Below, piece after piece: positions 29,038-35,597 of a stretch of 35,597 nucleotides of DNA. The position numbers were made by a program, and so were the translations under genes. This DNA comes from a virus. Every line of letters begins with the position of its first letter. Position 1 is the stretch's first letter. Location: the IMG/VR virus record IMGVR_UViG_3300011115_000261, positions 1-35,597 of that record. The stretch is one strand, 5' to 3'. The notes beneath the pieces were generated by a model. It was not told the DNA's origin. It did no database searches and saw only the letters and a list, made by a program, of their open reading frames with translations.

Positions 29038-30638
29038 TGCAGGTTGATCCGCTAGTCTCAAAACTAGATCGTCGCTATCAGGACTTGTCAAATGCTCGTT
29101 CCAACTGGGAAAAGCACTGGCAAGAGCTGGCGGATTATATGCTGCCGCGCAAGGCTGACATCACCAAGAAACGCACACAGGGTGACAAGCGCACCGAGCT
29201 GATCTTTGACAGCACGGCGATCCACGCGGTCGAGCTGCTTGCAGCATCTCTGCACGGCATGATGACCAGCCCCAGCACGCCGTGGTTTTCTCTGCGGTAT
29301 CGTAATCCCAACTTGCAAGGTAACGATGCTGCCAACGAATGGCTAGAGATCTGCATCGACCAGATGTATCAGGCGTTCCACCGCTCGAACTTCCAGCAAG
29401 AAGTGCATGAACTGTATTACGATTTGGTAGTGTTCGGCACGGGTGCGATCTATCTGGACATTGACGGCAAAAGCCTGCGGTTCGCCACGCGGCACATCGC
29501 CGAGATATGCGTGTCGGAGAATTCGCAAGGCGTTGTTGATACGGTTTACCGCAAGTTTAAGATGACGGCGCGCGCAATGGAGCAACAATTCGGCTCTACT
29601 TTGCCGGTTGGTGTGTTGAAAGACGCGCAGAACGAGCCGTACAAAGAACATGAGATCATCCATGTGGTCTATCCGCGTGGCGAAACCAAAGGGCGCGCGG
29701 CTAAAAACAAGCCAATTGCGTCGGTTTACTACCATAAAGCGACAAAAACGCTGCTTTCAGAGAGCGGTTTTGACGAATTCCCGTTCTTCGTGCCGCGCTT
29801 TGTGAAGGATTCGGTGTCAACCTACGGCCGATCGCCTGCCATGACGGCACTGCCTGACACCAAAATGCTTAACAAGATGTCAGAGGTGACCATCCGCGCG
29901 GCCCAAAAGCAGGTTGACCCGCCGCTGATGGTTCCGGATGACGGCTTTATGCTGCCGATCCGCACCACACCAGGCTCGTTGAACTTCTATCGGGCTGGTA
30001 CGCGGGACCGTTTGGAGCCTTTGCAGATCGGCGCGAACAATCCGCTTGGTCTGAACATGGAAGAACAGCGCCGGAATGCGATCCGCCAGGCGTTTTATGT
30101 GGATCAGCTGCTGCTTGGGCAGGGTTCGTCCATGACGGCCACCGAGGTTCTGCAAAGGAATGAGGAGAAGATGCGGTTGCTTGGCCCTGTTTTGGGTCGC
30201 TTGCAGTCTGAGTTGCTGCAGCCGCTAATTTCCCGCGCCTTTGCTTTACTCCTGCGGAGTGGGCAACTCCCACCCGCTCCGCAGGAGCTGCAGGGCCAAG
30301 ACATTGACATCGAGTATGTGTCGCCCCTGGCTAAGGCGCAGAAGCTGACCGACCTGCAATCTATGCTGCGCGGCTTTGAGGTAATGATGCAGGTGGCGCA
30401 GATCGCGCCGGTCATGGATTACCTGGATGCCGACAGGCTTGTGCAGTATTTGGTCGAGGTCACCGGCATTCCTGCGCGTGTGATCCGGTCGGATGAAGAG
30501 GTTGCGCGGATTCGCCGTCAGGCGCAGCAGGCTCAACAGCAGCAAGCGCAGCAGCAACAGGCCATGATGGAAAGCGAACAGGCAAAGAATGTCGCGCCCT
30601 TGATTAAGGCTGTCGGCGGCATCGGCGGTGCAGCATGA
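29037..30638 (+). CDS. Portal (head-tail connector) protein, 533 aa
   Basis: Start chosen at ATG 29037 with GGGAG seven bases upstream; GTG 29034 would add one residue. The start (YQDLSNARSNWEKHWQELADYMLPRK), DSTAIHAVELLAASLHGMMTSP, WFSLRY, YYDLVVFGTGAIYLD, SVSTYGRSPAMTALPDTKMLNKM and QAFYVDQLL...MTATEVLQRNEE are the conserved blocks of the T7 gp8-like head-tail connector family. Twelve copies form the ring for DNA packaging and ejection and bind tail tubular protein A. The C-terminus is Gln-rich (residues 490-515, QAQQAQQQQAQQQQ), probably disordered. ATGA overlap with the next gene. Confidence 0.95.
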   Translation: MQVDPLVSKLDRRYQDLSNARSNWEKHWQELADYMLPRKADITKKRTQGDKRTELIFDSTAIHAVELLAASLHGMMTSPSTPWFSLRYRNPNLQGNDAANEWLEICIDQMYQAFHRSNFQQEVHELYYDLVVFGTGAIYLDIDGKSLRFATRHIAEICVSENSQGVVDTVYRKFKMTARAMEQQFGSTLPVGVLKDAQNEPYKEHEIIHVVYPRGETKGRAAKNKPIASVYYHKATKTLLSESGFDEFPFFVPRFVKDSVSTYGRSPAMTALPDTKMLNKMSEVTIRAAQKQVDPPLMVPDDGFMLPIRTTPGSLNFYRAGTRDRLEPLQIGANNPLGLNMEEQRRNAIRQAFYVDQLLLGQGSSMTATEVLQRNEEKMRLLGPVLGRLQSELLQPLISRAFALLLRSGQLPPAPQELQGQDIDIEYVSPLAKAQKLTDLQSMLRGFEVMMQVAQIAPVMDYLDADRLVQYLVEVTGIPARVIRSDEEVARIRRQAQQAQQQQAQQQQAMMESEQAKNVAPLIKAVGGIGGAA

Positions 30639-30853
30639 CGCAGATCGAGGCCACAAAGCTGGCGTATCGGCGCACGTTCAACACCGAAGACGGCCAAAAG
30701 GTTTTAGCTGATCTCAAATCGCGCTTTGCGTTTGAGGCCAGCACGTTTGTTCCTGGTGATCCTCACTATTCCGCCTTCAAAGAGGGGCAGCGTGACGCTG
30801 TGCTTTTGATCATCAGGATGCTCTCGGAAGGCGCGATGAGGGAAAATACATGA
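30635..30853 (+). CDS. Bbp19-like phage protein, 72 aa
   Basis: Matches the pattern of the Bbp19 family: AYRRTFNTEDGQKVLADLK, then F...DPHYSAFKEGQRDAVLLIIRML. These small helical proteins lie between portal and scaffold genes in podoviruses; function is unknown. ATGA overlaps on both sides. Confidence 0.8.
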   Translation: MTQIEATKLAYRRTFNTEDGQKVLADLKSRFAFEASTFVPGDPHYSAFKEGQRDAVLLIIRMLSEGAMRENT

Positions 30854-31653
30854 GCGAAGAGACAACCCAGGACACTGGATCTCAAGAAGTCGCCGCAGCT
30901 CCGGCTGCATCTGTCGGGTTCTTTGATAGCCTGCCAGAGGATTTGCGGGCTGAACCCAGCCTGCGCAATTTCACAGACCCCGTCTCGCTGGCAAAGAGTT
31001 ATGTCCATGCGCAACGGATGATCGGCGCGGACAAGATCCCGCTGCCAGGTAAGTCTGCCACCGATGACGAGTGGCGGCAGGTTTACAAGCGGCTGGGCGC
31101 GCCTGACAGCGCCAAGGGCTATGACTTCAAGGTTGGCGCGGATGTCATGCGCGACACCGAGATCGAGGCTTTCCGCGCGGCTGCCTTTGAGGCTGGCCTG
31201 AACGGCAAGCAGGCTGGGCGGATCGCGCAGTTTCTGGAAGGCACTGTGACGCAGTCGCGCACGGCTATGGAAGAAAGCCTGCAGGCGGTGCGCTATGAGG
31301 GTGAGCAAGAGCTGCGCCAAGAGTGGGGCCAAGCTTTTGATCAGCAAGTGCAGCTGGCGCACAAGGCGGCCGTAACTTTCTTGGGCAACACCGATTTGCT
31401 GGACACGGTAGAGCTGGCCGACGGCCGTCTGCTTGGCGATCATCCGGCGATCGTGAAGATGTTTGCCAGCCTTGCAAAAGAGATCGGCGAAGACAATCTA
31501 TTGGGTGATGCCAGTGAGCTGGTGATGACACCTGCCGAGGCTCAGAATAAGATTTCTGAGATGACTAGACACGGAACCCCTTATTGGGATAAATTCCACC
31601 CTGAACATCGTGCGTATGTTGATGAGGCGCTGCGCCTCAGAGAGTACATGTGA
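30850..31653 (+). CDS. Capsid scaffolding protein, 267 aa
   Basis: Sits between the portal/Bbp19 genes and the major capsid gene, as T7 gene 9. Low-complexity acidic start (SEETTQDTGSQEVAAAPAAS), then FFDSLPEDLRAEPSLRNFTDPVSLAKSYVHAQRMIGADKIPLPGK spread over 23-70, a common start of phage scaffold proteins, and a long charged helical region to the end (PEHRAYVDEALRLREYM). It shapes prohead assembly and leaves before DNA entry. No protease motif seen. Confidence 0.8.
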   Translation: MSEETTQDTGSQEVAAAPAASVGFFDSLPEDLRAEPSLRNFTDPVSLAKSYVHAQRMIGADKIPLPGKSATDDEWRQVYKRLGAPDSAKGYDFKVGADVMRDTEIEAFRAAAFEAGLNGKQAGRIAQFLEGTVTQSRTAMEESLQAVRYEGEQELRQEWGQAFDQQVQLAHKAAVTFLGNTDLLDTVELADGRLLGDHPAIVKMFASLAKEIGEDNLLGDASELVMTPAEAQNKISEMTRHGTPYWDKFHPEHRAYVDEALRLREYM

Positions 31654-31784
31654 TGCAGCGGACAATCTTCGGACCCGCGCACCAAGCTTGTGAGACAGGC
31701 GGATTGACTGCCCAAGCAGTAAGCCCGACCCCGCATGGGATAATCGAGCGAAGAACCCTGAAACCTTTGTTGGAGTGAAGACAC
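31654..31784 (+). promoter_or_regulatory. Non-coding leader of the capsid gene
   Basis: 131 bases without a gene. Holds a palindrome CAAGCTTG (31683-31690) and hairpin ACTGC-CCAA-GCAGT (31707-31720). GGAG lies nine bases before the capsid ATG. A GATAAT at 31739-31744 has no -35 at proper distance, so a promoter is not clear; an mRNA processing or stability element for high capsid output is plausible. Confidence 0.35.
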
Positions 31785-32648
31785 ATGTCTACTCAAATCA
31801 CTACGGCATTCGTCTCTCAGTTTTCCTCGAACATCCAAATGCTGTCTCAGCAAATGGGTTCGCTGCTGCGCAATGCAGTTGATGTGGAAACCGTGACGGG
31901 CGAAAAAGCCTTCTTCGACCAGGTCGGTAGCGCTGCTGCTGTCCTGCGTACCTCGCGCCACGCAGACACCCCCTTGATCGAAACGCCGCACTCGCGTCGT
32001 ATGGTCACCATGTCGGACTACGAATACGCCGACCTGATTGACGATCAAGACAAGGTGCGCCTGCTTGTCGATCCTACCTCGACCTATTCGCGCGCTGCTG
32101 CAGCCGCTATGGGCCGTGCAATGGATGACGCCATCATCGCTGCTGCCCTTGGCACTGCGCTGACCGGCAAAGACGGCAGCACCTCGACTGCTTTTGCAAC
32201 CTCGACCAACCAGATCGCCGCTGGCGCCACTGGCTTGACGCTTGCAAAGCTGATCTCGGCCAAGGAAATCTTGGACTCTGGTGATGTCGACCCGTCGATC
32301 CCGCGCTACATTGTGGTGTCGCCGAAGCAGATCACGAACCTGCTGAACTCCACGACCGTCACGTCGTCGGATTTCAACACCGTTAAGGCCCTGGCTATGG
32401 GTGAGATCAACAGCTTTGTTGGTTTCAACTTCATCGTCTCCAACCGCCTGGGCGTTGATGGTTCTGCAGCTCGCCGCGTCATCGCCTTTGCGGGTGACGG
32501 CATCAAGCTGGCAATCGGGCGTGAGCCTGTTGCTCGTATCGATGAGCGCGCTGACAAGTCGTATGCGACCCAAATCTACTATGCGATGACCCTTGGGTCG
32601 ACCCGCATGGAAGAGAAGAAGGTCGTTGAAGTCCTTTGCACTGAATAA
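31785..32648 (+). CDS. Major capsid protein, 287 aa
   Basis: Follows the scaffold gene. Conserved blocks for phage capsids of this podovirus type: SFSSNIQMLSQQMGSLLRNAV-like start, FFDQVGSAAAVLRTSRHADTPL, RRMVTMSDYEYADLIDDQDK, ISAKEILDSGDVDPSIPRYIVVSPKQITNLL and TLGSTRMEEKKVVEVLC at the end. HK97-fold is expected from the family. Short length and no long propeptide indicate scaffold made by a separate gene. GC-biased, high-expression type codons compared with nearby genes. Confidence 0.9.
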   Translation: MSTQITTAFVSQFSSNIQMLSQQMGSLLRNAVDVETVTGEKAFFDQVGSAAAVLRTSRHADTPLIETPHSRRMVTMSDYEYADLIDDQDKVRLLVDPTSTYSRAAAAAMGRAMDDAIIAAALGTALTGKDGSTSTAFATSTNQIAAGATGLTLAKLISAKEILDSGDVDPSIPRYIVVSPKQITNLLNSTTVTSSDFNTVKALAMGEINSFVGFNFIVSNRLGVDGSAARRVIAFAGDGIKLAIGREPVARIDERADKSYATQIYYAMTLGSTRMEEKKVVEVLCTE

Positions 32649-32662
32649 AGGGAGAAAAGCAA

Positions 32663-33124
32663 ATGGCTACCGTTTATTCTGCGCAACGCACGAACTCTCG
32701 TGCAACGCCTGTCGTTAAGAACAAGGCCAACGAGCTTGGTGGCCGTGTTCGTGTTGCTCACGCAACCTACACCGCTGCCGCCTTGCAGATCGGTGACGTG
32801 ATCGAGATGTTTGTCCTTCCCGACAACGCTCGTTTGCTGAACGGTTTCTTGACCAACGCCGCTTTGGGCGCATCGACCACCCTGTCGGTTGGTTATGGCG
32901 CTCACAAGACCGCTGCCGGTGCTACTGTAGCACTGTCGGCTGCGGCGTACTTGGCAGCAACGTCGACTTCGTCGGCCGCAAAGACCTCGGTCGTGGCATC
33001 TCTGGCTCTTGGTTCTGGCGTTGAAATAGACGCCAACGCTGACGGCCAGCCTGTCACGGTTACCTTGGCCGGTGGCGCCGCAACTGGTGCGATTGAGCTG
33101 ACGATCATCTACGCGATCGACTGA
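32663..33124 (+). CDS. Head-associated (decoration-type) protein, 153 aa
   Basis: 14 bases after the capsid gene, GGGAGAAA before ATG. The protein is Ala/Thr/Val-rich with repeated beta strands (TYTAAALQIGDVIEMFVLPDNARLL, TTLSVGYGAHKTA, VTVTLAGGAATGAIELTIIYAID), like small head decoration or cement proteins next to capsid genes. Strong codon bias similar to the capsid gene suggests it is abundant. Followed by a strong terminator. Confidence 0.65.
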   Translation: MATVYSAQRTNSRATPVVKNKANELGGRVRVAHATYTAAALQIGDVIEMFVLPDNARLLNGFLTNAALGASTTLSVGYGAHKTAAGATVALSAAAYLAATSTSSAAKTSVVASLALGSGVEIDANADGQPVTVTLAGGAATGAIELTIIYAID

Positions 33125-33131
33125 TAAACTG

Positions 33132-33153
33132 AGGGGGCAGGAAACTGCCCCCT
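33132..33153 (+). terminator. Strong terminator after capsid genes
   Basis: AGGGGGCAG (33132-33140), GAAA tetraloop, CTGCCCCCT (33145-33153), then TAACCTT. Nine-pair stem eight bases after the stop codon. Equivalent in position to the T7 terminator after the capsid gene, which makes capsid mRNA more abundant than tail mRNA. Confidence 0.8.
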
Positions 33154-33174
33154 TAACCTTCAAAGGGGCGACCG

Positions 33175-33780
33175 ATGACCAGCACAGTTGATATTGCGAA
33201 CTATGCGCTCAACATGATCGGGGCTTCCAACATTTCTAGCTTTGATGAAAACAGCAAGGCGGGGCGTTTGGTCAACCAGCGCTATGCCGGTGCGCGTGAT
33301 GCCGTCTTCCGCTCACACCCTTGGAATTGCCTAATCCGCCGTGCTGCGCTGGCTCAGGAGACTGAGACGCCTGCCTTTGGCTATACCTACCAGTATGCGC
33401 TGCCGACCGAGCCGTACTGCCTGCGCGTCTTGGAATTCTCCAATGGCTCTATGTCCTATCCGCAGGACAACATGACATCAAACAGCGGCGGTCCTGTGTT
33501 CGTAATTGAGGGGCGCAAGCTTCTTACGGATGAGGGAAGCGCTCAGATCAAATATGTTGCGCGTGTCACCGACCCGCAGGAATACGACGCCAGCCTGGTC
33601 GAGGCTTTGTCTGCGCGTCTGGCGACTGAGATCGCCTATGCCATCACCGGATCGACCACCGTCGTGCAGCTAGTGACCGCGATCTACGACGAGAAGATGC
33701 GCGAGGCCCGTTTTGTTGATGCCACCGAAGGTGCGCCGCAAAGGATTGAGGCCAGCGACTTTATTGAATCGAGGTTCTGA
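33175..33780 (+). CDS. Tail tubular protein A, complete, 201 aa
   Basis: AAAGGGG lies upstream of the ATG. Starts TSTVDIANYALNMIGASNISSFDENSKAGRLVNQRYAGARDAVFRSHPWN in separate conserved blocks, the typical N-terminus of T7 gp11-like tail adaptor proteins, with C-terminal VEALSARLATEIAYAI and EGAPQRIEASDFIESRF. It binds the portal ring and holds the nozzle. Comes directly after the capsid terminator and overlaps the nozzle gene by one base. The window start holds the end of a diverged second copy of this same gene. Confidence 0.88.
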   Translation: MTSTVDIANYALNMIGASNISSFDENSKAGRLVNQRYAGARDAVFRSHPWNCLIRRAALAQETETPAFGYTYQYALPTEPYCLRVLEFSNGSMSYPQDNMTSNSGGPVFVIEGRKLLTDEGSAQIKYVARVTDPQEYDASLVEALSARLATEIAYAITGSTTVVQLVTAIYDEKMREARFVDATEGAPQRIEASDFIESRF

Positions 33781-35597
33781 TGGCTCGTTCAGCACCGGCT
33801 CTAAGCTCATTCACCGCCGGCGAGATCTCGCCACGGCTGGAAGGCCAGATCACGCTGGAGAAATACCGGCAGGGTTTGTCCACGCTGACCAACATGGTCT
33901 GTATGCCGCATGGCGGTGTGGCTCGTCGCCCTGGCACAGAGTTTCTCGGTGAGGTCAAGAACAGCGCGGCTAAGGCTCGACTGATCCCGTTTCAGTTTAA
34001 GACCACCGACACCTATATGTTAGAGTTTGGGCCATCGACAATGCGGGTGTATCGCAACGGCCTACAGGTGTTGACTGGATCGGCCAAGACAATCACAGCC
34101 GTGACACGGGCAAACCCTGGTGTGCTGACCTCTGTAGCTCACGGGTTCAGCAATGGCGATGAGATTTACATCACCGGCGTTGTTGGCATGACGGAGCTGA
34201 ACGGGCGCAACTACCGAGTCGCCAACGCCACGGCCAACACGTTCACGCTGCAGGATTTATTCAGCGTTGCAATCAACACGACCGCCTTTACAGTTTACAG
34301 CTCTGGCGGATCAGCCGACGAGATCTATCAAATCACGACGCCTTACATCCAAGCCGACCTGTTTGACCTGCGCTACGCGCAGTCGGCAGACGTTATGTAT
34401 ATCGTGCATCCGAATTACGATATGCGCATTCTTTCGCGTACAGGGTCTGCAGCGTGGACCCTTGTTACCCCGATCGTTCAAGGCTCGCTTCTCACAGCAA
34501 AAACGGTTGAAAACATTACGCAAGCCAACCCTGGCGTTGTGACTGTAACCGGCCACGGATTTAGCAACGGTAATGCGGTACAACTTAACAACATTGAAGG
34601 CATGGTTGAAGTAGAAGGCACAAACTTTCTTGTCGCCAACGTCACTACAAATACCTTTGAACTGAAAGACGCAGGCAACAACAACATTGATACCACCGGC
34701 TACACAGCATTTGTTAAAGGTGGCGGGGCTAGCAAAGTAATCACCGGCGCCACGGCCGCCAATCCAGTTGTTGTGACATCAGCAGCTCACGGGTTTGCCA
34801 ATGGCGACATCATATACATCAGCGGCGTAGTCGGCATGACGCAACTGAACGGCCTATATTACAAAGTTTCGGCGGTTGCGGCAAACACCTTTGCACTGCA
34901 AACGGTGGCTGGGGTTAACGTAAACGGCACTGCCTACACGGCCTACAGCTCTGGCGGCACGGCAGAGATCGGTGCGTCTAAGGTGCAGAAGGTTGGCCCC
35001 GCAGCAACGCCGCTGACCGGAGCAGACAACCGGCCCAGCGTTGTCTCGTTCTTTGAGCAGCGCTTGGTATTCGGGAACAGCAACAACAACCCGCAAACCC
35101 TGTGGTTCAGCAAGAACGGCAATTACCTCAATTTTACGGTTGGCACGGCCGCCGATGATGCGCTGATCTATACGATTGCATCCAGCCAGGTGAACGCCAT
35201 CCGCTATCTATCGGCAACCCGTGTGCTGGCGCTTGGCACCTCTGGCGGCGAATATGTTGTGACCGCAACCAGCGACGGCCCGATCACGCCGACCACAACG
35301 CTGATCCGCAAATACTCCAACTACGGCGTTGCTGCGGTTGAGCCTATTCAGGTGGCCGATGTTACGCTGTTTCTGCAGCGCGGCAATCGCAAGATCAGGG
35401 AATTTAAATACGTCGGCGACGTAAACGCAGACGCCTACACGGCGCCTGATCTGTCGATCTTGGCAGAGCATATCACTAAGGGCGGCATCACGCAGTTTGC
35501 CTACCAGCAAGAGCCTGACAGCATCATCTGGATGGCCCGTACCGATGGCACACTGATTGGCATGACGTATCGCCGCGAAGAGCAGGGAGTCGCATTC
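33386..35597. repeat. Second copy of the window-spanning overlap
   Basis: Colinear with 1-2212, offset 33,385. The first 127 bases are identical, then diverged, by eye roughly 5-10 percent overall. A non-synonymous change lies near the very end (EEQGVAF here, EEQVVAF at about 2200). Confidence 0.93.
33780..35597 (+). CDS. Tail tubular protein B, second copy, N-terminal ~606 aa (cut by window end)
   Basis: No stop before the window end. Same protein as at 395-2911, with identical start (MARSAPALSSFTAGEISPRL) and triple repeat. Amino acid differences cluster in the repeats: unit 1 reads LQDLFSVAINTTAFTVYSSG here against LVDLFGAPIDTTAFTAYASG there; unit 2 TTNTFELKD against TADTFALKD; unit 3 TVAGVNVNG against TVGGTNVNG. 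Residues outside are almost unchanged although DNA differs at many silent sites. It is the same gene in a sister strain, not a second gene of one genome, unless a tandem duplication is shown. Confidence 0.85.
   Translation, partial: MARSAPALSSFTAGEISPRLEGQITLEKYRQGLSTLTNMVCMPHGGVARRPGTEFLGEVKNSAAKARLIPFQFKTTDTYMLEFGPSTMRVYRNGLQVLTGSAKTITAVTRANPGVLTSVAHGFSNGDEIYITGVVGMTELNGRNYRVANATANTFTLQDLFSVAINTTAFTVYSSGGSADEIYQITTPYIQADLFDLRYAQSADVMYIVHPNYDMRILSRTGSAAWTLVTPIVQGSLLTAKTVENITQANPGVVTVTGHGFSNGNAVQLNNIEGMVEVEGTNFLVANVTTNTFELKDAGNNNIDTTGYTAFVKGGGASKVITGATAANPVVVTSAAHGFANGDIIYISGVVGMTQLNGLYYKVSAVAANTFALQTVAGVNVNGTAYTAYSSGGTAEIGASKVQKVGPAATPLTGADNRPSVVSFFEQRLVFGNSNNNPQTLWFSKNGNYLNFTVGTAADDALIYTIASSQVNAIRYLSATRVLALGTSGGEYVVTATSDGPITPTTTLIRKYSNYGVAAVEPIQVADVTLFLQRGNRKIREFKYVGDVNADAYTAPDLSILAEHITKGGITQFAYQQEPDSIIWMARTDGTLIGMTYRREEQGVAF

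Noticed and set aside
31581-32573. 330-codon minus-strand frame opposite scaffold and capsid
   Set aside because: Spans two clear plus-strand structural genes and their leader; Arg/Ser-rich low-quality sequence.

Overview
The window is a bacteriophage genome read slightly more than once around. A T7-like podovirus virion module (terminase, portal, scaffold, capsid, tail tubular proteins A and B, internal ejection proteins, T7-type tail fibre) is arranged with a full lysis cassette, a leftward operon of small early-type genes and a compact replication module. Moderately GC-rich sequence and the protein families suggest an alphaproteobacterial (possibly Rhodobacterales) host; that is inference from resemblance only. 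Nothing here looks like an integrase, transposase, rRNA, CRISPR array or convincing tRNA.

Topology: bases 1-2212 and 33386-35597 are colinear copies of the same locus with no net length difference, so the genome unit is 33,385 bp (circular or circularly permuted). The copies are not identical: the first 127 bases match exactly, then many mostly synonymous differences follow. This looks like two co-existing strains joined by an assembler at an exact 127-mer rather than a real terminal repeat.

Layout, reading clockwise. 1-13593: tail tubular protein A (partial), tail tubular protein B, four internal/ejection-type proteins plus a 50-aa micro-gene, tail fibre and a fibre-associated small protein. 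13598-14888: lysis genes (membrane/coiled-coil protein, GH24 endolysin, small holin-like protein, nested Rz/Rz1-like spanins). 14885-17756: HTH plus metallophosphoesterase and several small late proteins. 17757-18027: convergent non-coding gap with inverted repeats. 18028-20511 (minus strand): ten tightly overlapping small genes, including a Lar-like zinc protein, several HTH proteins and an RMF/CrpP-like 51-aa protein, driven by a good sigma70-type promoter. 20512-20664: divergent control region with three copies of an 18-bp operator-like motif spaced about five helical turns apart. 20665-26247: Cro-like regulator, two PD-(D/E)XK nucleases, an SSB-like protein, a PrimPol-helicase fusion, an iteron-like origin candidate, and small accessory proteins. 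26234-33780: terminase small and large subunits, head completion proteins, portal, Bbp19-like protein, scaffold, capsid, a head-associated protein, a strong terminator, then tail tubular protein A and the start of the second copy of tail tubular protein B.

Working model: the Cro-like protein controls the divergent promoters; leftward genes modify or defend against the host; rightward genes replicate DNA with a phage PrimPol-helicase and SSB but host DNA polymerase (no phage DNA or RNA polymerase gene is visible); late genes build and release a T7-like particle. The most unusual points are the operator array, the GTGAG-rich origin candidate, an endonuclease III-like helix-hairpin-helix motif in an ejection protein, an SSB-type C-terminal tail on an uncharacterised protein, and strain divergence focused in the tail tubular B repeats.
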